In this document: positions 15,908 through 23,879 of the stretch, piece by piece
How positions within the stretch are numbered: position 1 is the first letter of the stretch
Layout of the letters: every line of letters begins with the position of its first letter
Virus record (IMG/VR): IMGVR_UViG_3300037485_000830
Span: 1 to 30,529 of that record
Strand: one strand, 5' to 3'
Length of the DNA: 30,529 nt
Source: a virus
The notes under the pieces: generated by a model
Told to the model about the DNA's origin: nothing
The model's database searches: none
The model's input: only the letters and a program-made list of their open reading frames with translations
Made by a program: the position numbers and the translations under genes

Positions 15908-16734
15908 TATTTTTTTATCAAGTCCCCTTTACTATCTTCTTTAGGTAGGTAGATTGTTGAACATTTGCAGTTTATTACATTTTCTGCACCTCCTTTTGGG
16001 TCTCCTGCATACATCATATTGACACCACCTACATTGAAAGGCTTATCCTTGTCAATAGGCTTATTATTCGCTACTGCTAAATGTGTACTTCGTGGTGTTT
16101 TAGGATGGTCGTGATGCCATTTCTTTTCATACAAATAAACGCTTTCATCTATTTGTAAGTCCTTTGCAATCTCTGATGCCATCAATGTTTCAGTCTTGCT
16201 TATCATTAATACCCTTGCTTTCACGTTTATTCTACCTTCTAATCCACTTCCATTACTCCCTAATGTATAGCTTTCAATCCTTTTAGCTAATTGCCTTGTA
16301 GTATCCCCTGCTTCTATTCCATCCGTGAACGCCTTACCTACTAACTTTCTTGTAGTATCGGTTATATCTTTAATGTGTTGGTTGCCTATTGTGTTTAAAT
16401 ACTCTTGCATTTGCCTTTTGAAAATATCTGAGCCAAAGCCAACAGAGATATTACCACTTTCAGGCAAACTCCTCATAAATAACTGATATGTCTTTTTTGC
16501 TGACCTATCGCCAACTATCGAGATAAACTCGTTAAATGCTTGTTGAATGGGTAACGTAGTGATTAACTCCGTACTCATAGCATTAATCAGCACTATCTGT
16601 TGTGTACCCTCTAAAGATGCAATAATAGGCTCTATCTGCTTTTTTAATGCCCTTGTGAATTTAGCATAACCTAACAAATATAGTCGAAGCCTAAATGCTT
16701 CCCATTCTTTTACTATCTTTTCTTCTTTAGTCAT
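15907..16734 (-). CDS. Phage head morphogenesis protein (MuF/SPP1 gp7-like)
   Basis: A 275-residue minor head protein encoded after the portal. The C-terminal MuF-like domain shows KARVLMISKTETLMAS, WHHDHPKTPRSTHLAVANN, and MMYAGDPKGGAENVINCKC, the usual histidine- and cysteine-containing core. Members bind the portal and enter the head with the DNA. The start overlaps the portal gene by 8 bases. It lacks a fused toxin or ADP-ribosyltransferase domain. Confidence 0.88.
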   Translation of the reverse strand: MTKEEKIVKEWEAFRLRLYLLGYAKFTRALKKQIEPIIASLEGTQQIVLINAMSTELITTLPIQQAFNEFISIVGDRSAKKTYQLFMRSLPESGNISVGFGSDIFKRQMQEYLNTIGNQHIKDITDTTRKLVGKAFTDGIEAGDTTRQLAKRIESYTLGSNGSGLEGRINVKARVLMISKTETLMASEIAKDLQIDESVYLYEKKWHHDHPKTPRSTHLAVANNKPIDKDKPFNVGGVNMMYAGDPKGGAENVINCKCSTIYLPKEDSKGDLIKK

Positions 16735-18022
16735 TCGAGTAATCGAAGTTCTTTAAATTAACATCCATAGGAGTTGAAACCTCATCTAATGGTACATAAC
16801 TACTCGGTATGTATATTTTATCCATCAGAGGGTCTTTAGATACTTCTGCGTTCATCATTGTTAACTTTTGGTTAGGAGTAAACCACCACGCCTTATCTAA
16901 TGAGTTAACCATTTCTCCTAAATCCTGTTGCATTTCAGGGAAATGAGCAATCGAATACGCTACACCTTTATCGCTTTCCAAAAAGCAATCATCCAAAGCA
17001 TCCTTTAATAAGTTAAGTAATGGAGTAACCACATTTGATACCAAAGATTTATAGCCCTCCTTTTTATTGTTATAACTCGCTGAACTATTATCGAATAAAA
17101 CAGGGTCTACTCCAAATACTTTACATAATTGATTAGCATCAAACTGAATAGATTTTAACACTTCCATATCTGCAGGACTTAACCCGATTTGTTGATAGGT
17201 TACTGCTCCATTGGTTGCTGAAATCTTTTTAGTGTTATTAGTTCCTGTTATCTTACCAGCAATAAGTTCGTTTAGTTGGCTTATCTGCTCAACACTCATA
17301 GCATTGTTAGGGTCTGCACTTGATAATAAACCTGCTACACCACCATTTAAGAACGCTTTAATCTTTGAGTTAACTGCTTCATTACTTGACTGAATAGTGT
17401 TTAACGCTGCTTCTAATGGACTTTGTCCGTATAGCTGACTACCTGATATATCCCAATCAGGATTAAAATATTTAACGTGAGTTACTTCTTCAGGGGTAAA
17501 GGTAATTTCTTGGTCGCCTATGATTAACTTATACCCTGATACTGGATTCATCCAACCACCACCGATAATCTGCACAAATTGTGATGGCAAATAGTAAAGT
17601 TTATTAACCTTGCCCTTATTTGGTCCTGATATAAAACGAAGTTTGTAGATGTAAATATCCCCTGTAATCAATAGATAAGAAGCTAACGCTTCTATGAATT
17701 GTTGCTGCCTTTCGTTTTCGTTAGGCTTCTTTAGGATTTGATTTAATAGGTCTGTAGGTGGTAAGTTTACCTCTTTATCATCTTTATAAGTTACTGCTCT
17801 GAAGTGAGCATCTGCTGCTTTAGAAGCTATCAACTTAATTATAGCGTACACATCTAAATTCTTTCTGTAGCCCTCCTCAACATAAGTCCTTTTACCTTGT
17901 TGTAAGGTGTAGAAGTAACCTGAAAAGAAACTATAGACTGCCTGATTTAACTTATTTACAACATCGCTGGAATTACTAAAGAAACTTGCTGCTTTATGTT
18001 TAAAACTTTGAAATACATTCAT
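16727..18022 (-). CDS. Portal protein, HK97 family
   Basis: A 431-residue portal protein of the HK97/SPP1 type; twelve copies form the DNA channel at one capsid vertex. Recognisable parts are the N-terminal VYAIIKLIASKAADAHF, the wing segment ALASYLLITGDIYIYKL, GQSPLEAALNTIQSSNEAVNSK and IQFDANQLCKVFGVDPVLFDNS, which is the clip/stem part of the family. Late-type promoter S5 lies 17 bases upstream of the ATG. Confidence 0.93.
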   Translation of the reverse strand: MNVFQSFKHKAASFFSNSSDVVNKLNQAVYSFFSGYFYTLQQGKRTYVEEGYRKNLDVYAIIKLIASKAADAHFRAVTYKDDKEVNLPPTDLLNQILKKPNENERQQQFIEALASYLLITGDIYIYKLRFISGPNKGKVNKLYYLPSQFVQIIGGGWMNPVSGYKLIIGDQEITFTPEEVTHVKYFNPDWDISGSQLYGQSPLEAALNTIQSSNEAVNSKIKAFLNGGVAGLLSSADPNNAMSVEQISQLNELIAGKITGTNNTKKISATNGAVTYQQIGLSPADMEVLKSIQFDANQLCKVFGVDPVLFDNSSASYNNKKEGYKSLVSNVVTPLLNLLKDALDDCFLESDKGVAYSIAHFPEMQQDLGEMVNSLDKAWWFTPNQKLTMMNAEVSKDPLMDKIYIPSSYVPLDEVSTPMDVNLKNFDYSND

Positions 18023-18039
18023 ATTGGAAACAATTTAAG

Positions 18040-18070
18040 CAAAAATACTAAAACTTTTAGCAATAAACAA
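18040..18070 (-). promoter_or_regulatory. Late-type promoter S5 with palindrome in the spacer
   Basis: On the minus strand TTG (18068-18070), 20 bases, then TATTTTTG (18040-18047). The spacer contains TGCTAAAAGTTTTAG (18048-18062), which shares its centre with S1. It separates terminase from portal transcription. Confidence 0.78.
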
Positions 18071-18071
18071 A

Positions 18072-19379
18072 CTACATTGCAACGAAGTCAAACGACTTCA
18101 ACTCAAACCACAAGCGCATCATTAACATATCAGAAATATCTGGGCTTCTACCTAATTTCTCTTTAACCTTGTCTTTAGGCATTACTGCTAATTTATTATC
18201 CTTGTCTGCATTGTGTCGCCAAACGTATTCAAGTTCTTCATTCAATGATTTACGCACATTTACATCATCGCATCTAATAAACATTTCTCTTTTGTTTATC
18301 TTTTCTGCTAACATATAGTAACATTCAGATTTCAGATTTACATAGTTACCTTTTATTGCTCGGGAGTTATTTACAAAGCCCTTGCAGTTTAATGTATCTT
18401 TCACACCACCTCCAACACCATCCTCATCTACTACTACTCTGCTCATTGGTATCCCTTTTACACTTGCTAAACCTCTGATTAAATCCGATATCTCTTTTAC
18501 GTTTTCCTTGCTCTTAATGATTATCTGTTCGCACCTATATCCATTCCATAGCCCTATTACGCTCCTATCTGCTCCGTATCGTGCGATATCTGCAGTAATG
18601 TATAAGTTATCCCCTTTTACGCCCTCATTTGTATAAAGGTCTGAAATTGCATCGTATTCGATTAATGCTAAATCATTATTGTTATATTCCCAGTTACCGA
18701 ATAATAAACGCTCTTTGCTTATTCTATCTAAACTCTGTAAATTCTCAATGTAGTATTGACTAATAAAAGGGTTATCAGTTACTAATGCCTGAATAAATGC
18801 TTTATCTTCGCTTAAATTACCCTCTTTACTTGGTTTGTAGAATGTTTGATAAATAAATCCTTTATCAGGATTACAAGTACCTAACATCTTCGGTATTAAC
18901 CCGTGTTCATCTAATTTGTACCTAATTCTTGACCTTACGATGTTCCAAGCCTTTTCGCTTATCTGGTTACACTCATCTACAAATGCTCCTGAAATCTCTA
19001 AAGAACCTAATTCATCGAAATTAGGGTCTGATGGATACTGCTCTAAATCCTTTAGTAGGATTACCGATTTATTAAAAAAGGTTATGATATTGCTTTGTGC
19101 ATTGTACGAGTAATGCTCCCCTGCTTTTATCCCTTGATGCTTACATACATCAAAAAACGAGTTTAGAGTAGTATCTTTTAGTGTCTTTAGTACTGCACGA
19201 CCTATTAACCACCTTGTTCCTGAATACTTTAAGCAGTTTTTTAATACCCAGTAACAACCAAGAAAACTTTTTGCCGACCCCGCGCCTCCACCAAAAACTA
19301 TCTGCCTTGTTACTCTATCTTCTAACTTATCAAGTGCTTTAGTCTGCTTCTTCGTTAGTATCATAGGTTTTAGTTTCAT
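18072..19379 (-). CDS. terL: Terminase large subunit
   Basis: A 435-residue packaging motor of the PBSX/T7-like terminase class. The ATPase has Walker A GGGAGSAKS (30-38) and Walker B GAFVDE (D135, E136). The nuclease domain has D264 in the ITADIARYG motif and D318/D320 in RVVVDEDG, which would bind metal for cutting DNA. The start overlaps the small subunit gene by 41 bases; an ATG five codons in is an alternative. It ends just before promoter S5. Confidence 0.95.
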   Translation of the reverse strand: MKLKPMILTKKQTKALDKLEDRVTRQIVFGGGAGSAKSFLGCYWVLKNCLKYSGTRWLIGRAVLKTLKDTTLNSFFDVCKHQGIKAGEHYSYNAQSNIITFFNKSVILLKDLEQYPSDPNFDELGSLEISGAFVDECNQISEKAWNIVRSRIRYKLDEHGLIPKMLGTCNPDKGFIYQTFYKPSKEGNLSEDKAFIQALVTDNPFISQYYIENLQSLDRISKERLLFGNWEYNNNDLALIEYDAISDLYTNEGVKGDNLYITADIARYGADRSVIGLWNGYRCEQIIIKSKENVKEISDLIRGLASVKGIPMSRVVVDEDGVGGGVKDTLNCKGFVNNSRAIKGNYVNLKSECYYMLAEKINKREMFIRCDDVNVRKSLNEELEYVWRHNADKDNKLAVMPKDKVKEKLGRSPDISDMLMMRLWFELKSFDFVAM

Positions 19380-19707
19380 TAAAAGTAATACCTAAATCCA
19401 TACCGCCAGTATGTTTTAAAGTAGTACCCAATCTTTCAGCTTCTTCAGGTGTCCCTATTAGCTTATATAATCCCATCTGTAAAGTAGGGTTTTCGCTTTT
19501 ATACCATTTAGAACGCATTGATGTTTTAATTTCTACTTTGTTTTTTTCGAGTGCATCTTTTATAGCGTTAGATTCGTTAAGTTTATGTTCGTAAAAAGTA
19601 GGCTTTGTGCAAGGTAAAAACGCCACCACATCCTCAATAAAGAATAGTTTATGCTTTTCTATCGCTTCTAATGACTTCTTTTCTAACTCATCTGTCTTAT
19701 ACGCCAT
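19339..19707 (-). CDS. terS: Terminase small subunit (putative)
   Basis: A 122-residue protein directly before the large terminase gene. The N-terminal 60 residues contain a helix-turn-helix-like stretch (FFIEDVVAFLPCTKPTFYEHKLNES) that fits DNA recognition of the packaging site. The rest, including MRSKWYKSENPTLQMGLYKLIG, resembles Bacteroidetes phage small terminases. The assignment rests on this pattern plus position. The acidic C-terminus overlaps the large subunit start. Confidence 0.75.
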   Translation of the reverse strand: MAYKTDELEKKSLEAIEKHKLFFIEDVVAFLPCTKPTFYEHKLNESNAIKDALEKNKVEIKTSMRSKWYKSENPTLQMGLYKLIGTPEEAERLGTTLKHTGGMDLGITFNETKTYDTNEEAD

Positions 19708-20776
19708 ATTCTACTCCGTTCTTCTTTATTTTAATATTTGGGTCAAGTTTACGCATTCTATCTACTATTACTTGACAATACTTTGGGTCTAATTCCATTC
19801 CATAGCATTTGCGTTTTAATTGGTGTGCTGCTACCATAGTTGAACCTGAACCACTAAATATATCTAAAATAGGCTTCTCATCTAAAAATTTAATACACCA
19901 TTCCATTACTTTTAATGGTTTCATTGTTGGATGTTCTTTTGTTTCGCCTCCCCAATGGTGTGATAACATTCTGCAATTCTTTCCTACATTAGTCCAAGCA
20001 AGTTCAAATTCACTAAAACTTAAACCATCGTTTTTTTTGTGCCAACATAACCAATCATTTGTTACATCAAGTTTATTTGCAAAATAATTACCACCCCATA
20101 TAATAGCCTTATCAACTAAAACTAAAATATAAAAAAAGTCAGGAACTTCATTATCCCAATCTTCGCCTCTATGAAATTGTTTTTTACCTGTACCAAGTGT
20201 TTGTTTATTTGCTTTAATTCCATATGGAGGGTCAGTTAATAAATTACACTTTTCATTATTAGTTAATAATTCTACCTTTTCAATATCAGTTGAATCCCCA
20301 CATAATAACCTATGCTCCCCTATCTCAAATAAGTCCCCTAATACAATATCGGTTTCTATTCCATTTTCAGGTACTTCAAAATCATCTTCTTCGGCTTCTA
20401 ATTCTTTACCAAAGTCAGGTACATCTAATCCCCAAGCATCAAGTTCTTCTGCATCCCATTCATTTGCTAACATATTCCAATCCCATTCGCCACCTGATAC
20501 GTTATCCTTTATAATGAACTGCTTTTGCTCTTGCTCTGTCAAATCGCTTACTTTAATTATTGGCACTTGTTTAAGTCCTGCGTGAATACAAGCCTTTAAC
20601 CTCATATTTCCACCCAATACTATCATATCATCATTAACAACAATAGGTCTAATTTCAAGCATCTTTGGAAACTCCTGTATTGATGCTACTAATTTTTTAA
20701 ACTTATCATCCTTTATTATACGAGGATTGTTTGGGTTAGATTTAACCTTTTTAATATCAATTAGTTCACTTTTCAT
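19697..20776 (-). CDS. ParB-domain DNA methyltransferase (N6-adenine or N4-cytosine)
   Basis: A 359-residue fusion. Residues 1 to about 115 form a ParB/sulfiredoxin-like nuclease-fold domain (NNPRIIKDDKFKKLVASI, VLGGNMRLKACIHAG). The rest is a beta-class amino-methyltransferase: catalytic motif IV DPPYG at 182-186 comes before the AdoMet-binding motif I DIFSGSGS at 305-312. No restriction enzyme is encoded nearby, so it is an orphan enzyme, probably protecting phage DNA. It is first in the packaging operon; its promoter leaves a leader of only about 5 bases. It overlaps the small terminase gene by 11 bases. Confidence 0.92.
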   Translation of the reverse strand: MKSELIDIKKVKSNPNNPRIIKDDKFKKLVASIQEFPKMLEIRPIVVNDDMIVLGGNMRLKACIHAGLKQVPIIKVSDLTEQEQKQFIIKDNVSGGEWDWNMLANEWDAEELDAWGLDVPDFGKELEAEEDDFEVPENGIETDIVLGDLFEIGEHRLLCGDSTDIEKVELLTNNEKCNLLTDPPYGIKANKQTLGTGKKQFHRGEDWDNEVPDFFYILVLVDKAIIWGGNYFANKLDVTNDWLCWHKKNDGLSFSEFELAWTNVGKNCRMLSHHWGGETKEHPTMKPLKVMEWCIKFLDEKPILDIFSGSGSTMVAAHQLKRKCYGMELDPKYCQVIVDRMRKLDPNIKIKKNGVEYGV

Positions 20777-20781
20777 ACAAA

Positions 20782-20812
20782 CAAAGGTACATAATTACTT
20801 TTATTTACGCAA
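20782..20812 (-). promoter_or_regulatory. Consensus promoter of the methyltransferase-terminase operon
   Basis: On the minus strand TTG (20810-20812), 20 bases, then TACCTTTG (20782-20789), matching TTG/TAnnTTTG. The ATG at 20776 begins five bases after the box, so the message is expected to be leaderless or nearly so. Neither of the two phage palindromes is present here. Confidence 0.78.
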
Positions 20813-20817
20813 TAAGG

Positions 20818-20934
20818 CTATTTTAAGCGTTCTCTTGCTTGTTTAAGTTTAGATAGATACCATTGTGCCAAATTCTGGTAATCTCTCTCTAATCGCTTTA
20901 TTTTAAGCCATTGTATTGTTTGCTTTCTATTCAT
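20818..20934 (-). CDS. Small basic protein of 38 residues
   Basis: ATG at 20934 opens a frame of 38 residues (MNRKQTIQWLKIKRLERDYQ...) ending at TAG 20818. It is strongly basic and predicted helical, with alternating Arg/Lys and Leu/Trp/Tyr. The start overlaps the stop of the upstream zinc-ribbon gene as ATGA, which supports real, coupled translation. It is the last gene before the packaging promoter. Function unknown; nucleic-acid binding is possible. Confidence 0.65.
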   Translation of the reverse strand: MNRKQTIQWLKIKRLERDYQNLAQWYLSKLKQARERLK

Positions 20935-21152
20935 ATCTTTTTCTCTGAATATTTTTCTTCTTTAAAATGTTGCTCATTAGCAGAACATACATCATAGAGT
21001 TTACTAAAAAATAAAAACCTACCAGACATTTTCATTTTTAAATCAGCACCACATTTGGGGCATACTCTTAACTTTAATGCTAAATCTATTCTTTTGGCTT
21101 CTGATGTTCTTTTTTCTTGAATTGCTTCTAATTCTTCTATTGTTGGTTTCAT
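20931..21152 (-). CDS. Small zinc-ribbon-like protein
   Basis: A 73-residue protein with a CPKCG knuckle near residue 31 and a later Cys/His pair (YDVCSANEQHF) that could complete a zinc site. The N-terminal third is helical and charged. No enzyme motif is visible. It is coupled by ATGA to the 38-residue gene downstream. Confidence 0.65.
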   Translation of the reverse strand: MKPTIEELEAIQEKRTSEAKRIDLALKLRVCPKCGADLKMKMSGRFLFFSKLYDVCSANEQHFKEEKYSEKKI

Positions 21153-21156
21153 ATTT

Positions 21157-21282
21157 TTAAAATAAGTATTGATATGCGTTGCTTCTATCTTTCTCTATTT
21201 GTTCTTTTGATAACTTTATCCAATTACCCTTTTTACCTTTTATATGCTTTGCCCCTGCTAAAGGTTTAGTTACTTTTGTCAT
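21157..21282 (-). CDS. Small protein of 41 residues
   Basis: ATG at 21282 opens a 41-residue frame (MTKVTKPLAGAKHIKGKKGN...), basic in its first half and more acidic after a WIKLS segment. The ATG overlaps the TGA of the preceding short frame (21279-21353) as ATGA. Family not recognised. Confidence 0.6.
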   Translation of the reverse strand: MTKVTKPLAGAKHIKGKKGNWIKLSKEQIEKDRSNAYQYLF

Positions 21283-21353
21283 ATTAGTTTTTCTTCAAGT
21301 TCTTTTTCTTTGATTGCTATTTGTTGCTTGATTTTAGAGCCTACAAACCCAAT
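21279..21353 (-). pseudogene. Short coding-like frame without a normal start (possible frameshifted tail of the 21341-21523 gene)
   Basis: After the stop of the 60-residue gene at 21341, the -1 frame encodes 24 residues with coding character (IGFVGSKIKQQIAIKEKELE...), ending in TGA that overlaps the next ATG as ATGA. There is no ATG, GTG or TTG to start it. A single-base deletion or a ribosomal frameshift near 21351 would join it to the 60-residue protein. A real indel, an assembly error and natural frameshifting are all possible. Confidence 0.35.
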
Positions 21354-21523
21354 TTATCTACTTTTAAGGCAAATGCTACAAACTCGATTTTATCCTTATC
21401 CTTTGCTTTTAATTCTCTTCTTATCCTGCTTTCGTACTTTTCAAAGGTTGGATTTTCGGCTACAATTTCAATTTCTCGAAGTTGTCCGTTTACCTTTACC
21501 TTACAAGTCCAGTAGTTTACCAT
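21341..21523 (-). CDS. Small protein of 60 residues, unknown function
   Basis: A 60-residue protein (MVNYWTCKVKVNGQLREIEIVAEN...) that reads as two short strands, then a charged helix rich in Lys, Arg and Glu, ending VDKLGL. It overlaps the lipoprotein gene by 7 bases. The frame may continue after a -1 shift, as described for 21279-21353. Confidence 0.6.
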   Translation of the reverse strand: MVNYWTCKVKVNGQLREIEIVAENPTFEKYESRIRRELKAKDKDKIEFVAFALKVDKLGL

Positions 21524-21747
21524 CTTATTTGTGTTATCCTATACATTTTACCTACTTTATACCCTCCAGTATTTCTCGCATAAGCAGACTTCACACAAGG
21601 GTAAGCCATTTTGCAGTTATACTCAATTTCAAAGTAAGCCCACTTTTCATCAATTCCCACACACTTACCTTTTTCGGTAACCTTTAGTGCATAACTTTTA
21701 CATCCTATCATTCCGATAGCAATTAAGATTAGTAGGAGTTTTCTCAT
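21517..21747 (-). CDS. Small lipoprotein
   Basis: A 76-residue protein with a clear lipoprotein signal: basic start MRK, a hydrophobic LLLILIAIGM stretch, and lipobox MIGC with the acylated cysteine at residue 16. The mature part is about 60 residues and holds four further cysteines (near KGKCVG, YNCKMAYPCV). It would sit on a membrane surface. Small phage lipoproteins encoded with early genes sometimes block superinfection; that role is only a suggestion here. Its position among replication genes argues against a lysis role. Confidence 0.75.
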   Translation of the reverse strand: MRKLLLILIAIGMIGCKSYALKVTEKGKCVGIDEKWAYFEIEYNCKMAYPCVKSAYARNTGGYKVGKMYRITQIRW

Positions 21748-22142
21748 TATGTATTTTGTTTAGTGATTTCTTGTTCTTTTCTTAAATATGCTATCTTTTG
21801 AGTTAAAACATCAATAAAACTTGAAGTAGCAAAGGAATAGTTTTTTAGTTCAGAGTACCTTTCATCAAATCGGTTTTCGGTATCTCGAAATTCTTTTATT
21901 TCTAACTCGGCTCTCATTTGCCTATCTCCCATACTGCCATCTCCGTTAATAACCTTATTCGCATACTCTTGCTTCCTTAAAGCGTAAGCATCGTTATAAC
22001 CTTTATGTGCTGCCGTTTGTACTTCTACAAGGTAAGCTAAATACCCTGCTAACTTTAGATTAAGGTCTATTAATTCAGCGATTGAGTGCGTTTTATTAGC
22101 TTCTGCTATTGCTAACTTTATTTTTTTTATTACATCGTGCAT
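21747..22142 (-). CDS. Helical protein of 131 residues, unknown function
   Basis: A 131-residue, almost entirely helical protein with long charged stretches (HKGYNDAYALRKQEYANKV, RAELEIKEFRDTENRFDERYSELKN). No membrane span, metal site or enzyme motif is visible. The ATG overlaps the stop of the NinG gene. Similar helical proteins occur next to recombination genes in many phages, but I cannot name the family. Confidence 0.65.
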   Translation of the reverse strand: MHDVIKKIKLAIAEANKTHSIAELIDLNLKLAGYLAYLVEVQTAAHKGYNDAYALRKQEYANKVINGDGSMGDRQMRAELEIKEFRDTENRFDERYSELKNYSFATSSFIDVLTQKIAYLRKEQEITKQNT

Positions 22143-22645
22143 TACTTTGTATTTAGTGTATAAAATTCAATCTGTTTTATTAGCCATTCTTTTGAGGGGC
22201 TAAAACTCATATTTTTTTTAGCTTCTAATTCTGCAAACTTTTCAGCACCTAATTCGGATAACATTTTTTGAGTATATACAATGTAATTACCTGACTTAAA
22301 AACATTACATCCTGCACACTGGCATCTGCAGTTATCTTCATCCCACCTTACCGATAAATGCGACCTACTAAAGAAGTGTCCATTTTGCATTGATTTAATC
22401 GGTTTTAAAGTACCACAAGTGTAACACTCTACTAATCCATTAACTTCATATTTTTGTCGTATGTAGAGGCTAAAAAGCGTGTCTAACTTCTTTTTTAAAC
22501 TCGTGATACTTTCAGGCTTCTTTTTCTTCTCTACTTTTTTGCGTTCTATCATATATTTTGCTGGATTTTCTACAATATCGCAAGACTTACACAATCCCCT
22601 TGCCCAAATTCTCTTTTCCTTTTCGCAACGCTTACAAATTTTCAT
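22142..22645 (-). CDS. ninG: NinG/Rap-like recombination protein
   Basis: A 167-residue protein of the NinG (Rap) family, a structure-specific endonuclease acting on recombination intermediates in lambda. Visible features are the N-terminal cysteine pairs C4/C7 and C19/C22, then a central YTCGT...MQNGHFFSR core and CRCQCAGCNVFKSGN, the conserved histidine/cysteine cluster of the nuclease. It sits with the ERF and SSB-like genes in the early cluster, consistent with a recombination role. Confidence 0.88.
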   Translation of the reverse strand: MKICKRCEKEKRIWARGLCKSCDIVENPAKYMIERKKVEKKKKPESITSLKKKLDTLFSLYIRQKYEVNGLVECYTCGTLKPIKSMQNGHFFSRSHLSVRWDEDNCRCQCAGCNVFKSGNYIVYTQKMLSELGAEKFAELEAKKNMSFSPSKEWLIKQIEFYTLNTK

Positions 22646-23276
22646 TTCTATATCTTAAATATTGTTCAATTGATAACATTTTACCATCTACCTCTAAAAA
22701 TCCCTGCAAGTATCCTACCTGCTTTTTAAAGTCTGCAATCCACTCGTTTACTAACTTCTGCTCCTCGCTTAATTCTTTTAACTCCTGAACAATGTACTGG
22801 GCTTTTCTTTTCTCGCTTTGCTTTGCTTTAAACTCTGCTATCATTTTCATTGTCGCATCACTCATTGGCTCTCTCTTTTGTTCCTCTGCTTTTACTCGGT
22901 TTATACTGGATGCTTCAGCAGTTCTATTTTCGCAGTACGTTTCAAGCATCATAAAGAAAGTAGGCATATCAAAACTACCATAGATTTTACCATACTTACC
23001 CATCTTTACATTCTTAATAAATAGTAGCATATCCTCCCATTTTAGAAAAAAGTAATCTGCTAATATAATATTAACAACCTCTTTTATTTCTTCATCGCTT
23101 AAACTCTTATGCTCATCTACCTTATAAATGCTACATACCTCAATAAGTAAAGCAGTAAGGTTAATGGTTATGTTTGAGTTATCCTCGTTCCGAAGTGTTG
23201 CTAAATGCTTCGATTTGGATGTTATTATTCCCTGAAGCGATAATCCTTTCGAGTCTTGAAATTTTACTATCTCCAT
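22632..23276 (-). CDS. Conserved replication-region protein, putative (DUF6633-like)
   Basis: A 214-residue protein. A central segment (WEDMLLFIKNVKMGKYGKIYGSFDMPTFFMMLETYCENR) resembles proteins of Bacteroidetes mobile elements found next to replication genes; DUF6633 is the closest name I can suggest, from memory and unverified. The C-terminal half is a long charged helix. The start overlaps the upstream gene by 98 bases, unusually long for this genome, and no other start codon is available, so the first residues may be wrong. Confidence 0.6.
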   Translation of the reverse strand: MEIVKFQDSKGLSLQGIITSKSKHLATLRNEDNSNITINLTALLIEVCSIYKVDEHKSLSDEEIKEVVNIILADYFFLKWEDMLLFIKNVKMGKYGKIYGSFDMPTFFMMLETYCENRTAEASSINRVKAEEQKREPMSDATMKMIAEFKAKQSEKRKAQYIVQELKELSEEQKLVNEWIADFKKQVGYLQGFLEVDGKMLSIEQYLRYRNENL

Positions 23277-23544
23277 TTTGCTTTAAATATATTTGTTCTT
23301 TTTTTTTACTATCTGAAAATACAAGTCCCTGATATCCTCCTGCTATTGCTTGTTCTATTAGAACTTTTTGATATTCGGGGTTAAACTCCGATAATTTCTT
23401 TATTGCCAGTCTTATCGCTGTTTCTGTTTTGCTTTTCCATTTAGGCTCTTGAACAAGGGTAAGCATCAATTCCGTTTGTTCTGCTCCTATATCAAAGGCT
23501 CTGCAATATACTCTTACAAAGCCTTGCTTAATTTCCGATTTCAT
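23179..23544 (-). CDS. Small replication-region protein (unknown family)
   Basis: A 121-residue protein: helical N-terminus (FVRVYCRAFDIGAEQTELMLTLV), then KKLSEFNPEYQKVLIEQAIAGGYQGLVF, which resembles the end module of phage replisome organiser/DnaT-like proteins (helix, then a GYQGL turn). The last 35 residues overlap the next gene in another frame. Position after the DnaA-like gene fits a replication role, but the resemblance is short. Confidence 0.6.
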   Translation of the reverse strand: MKSEIKQGFVRVYCRAFDIGAEQTELMLTLVQEPKWKSKTETAIRLAIKKLSEFNPEYQKVLIEQAIAGGYQGLVFSDSKKKEQIYLKQNGDSKISRLERIIASGNNNIQIEAFSNTSERG

Positions 23545-23852
23545 AATTCAAATAAAAACATTTGTGTTAATTTAATTAAGTCTTCATTTGCGGTATCCAT
23601 CCAAGTTACTCTATCGGTTTCTACTTCAACACCAGCAAAGTTTTCATACTTGTTCATTCCCTCGCTAAATGCCCAATCAATAAATGTATCAGTCTTGTAG
23701 TGAAATTCGTACTCTTCGCCTTGTACATCTATTTCCACGTTAATTACATCCACCTCATCATTTTCAATGCGTGTAGCGTTGTACACTTCAAAAGATAGCT
23801 TACGACCTTGCGTGATTCTATCTATAAATTCTTTGAGTTCTTGCTTGTTCAT
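23541..23852 (-). CDS. Acidic small protein, unknown function
   Basis: The frame is open from an ATG at 23900 (119 residues), but I prefer the ATG at 23852 (MNKQELKEFIDRITQG..., 103 residues): promoter D ends at 23880, between the two ATGs, and the A-rich CCTAAACAAAATG context is typical of starts in this host group. If the message instead starts further upstream, the 23900 ATG is coupled to the DnaA-like stop as ATGA. The protein is acidic and beta-rich in the middle (VDVINVEIDVQGEEYEFHY). It is not recognised. Confidence 0.6.
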   Translation of the reverse strand: MNKQELKEFIDRITQGRKLSFEVYNATRIENDEVDVINVEIDVQGEEYEFHYKTDTFIDWAFSEGMNKYENFAGVEVETDRVTWMDTANEDLIKLTQMFLFEL

Positions 23853-23879
23853 TTTGTTTAGGTTTTTCGTTTGTTTTTT

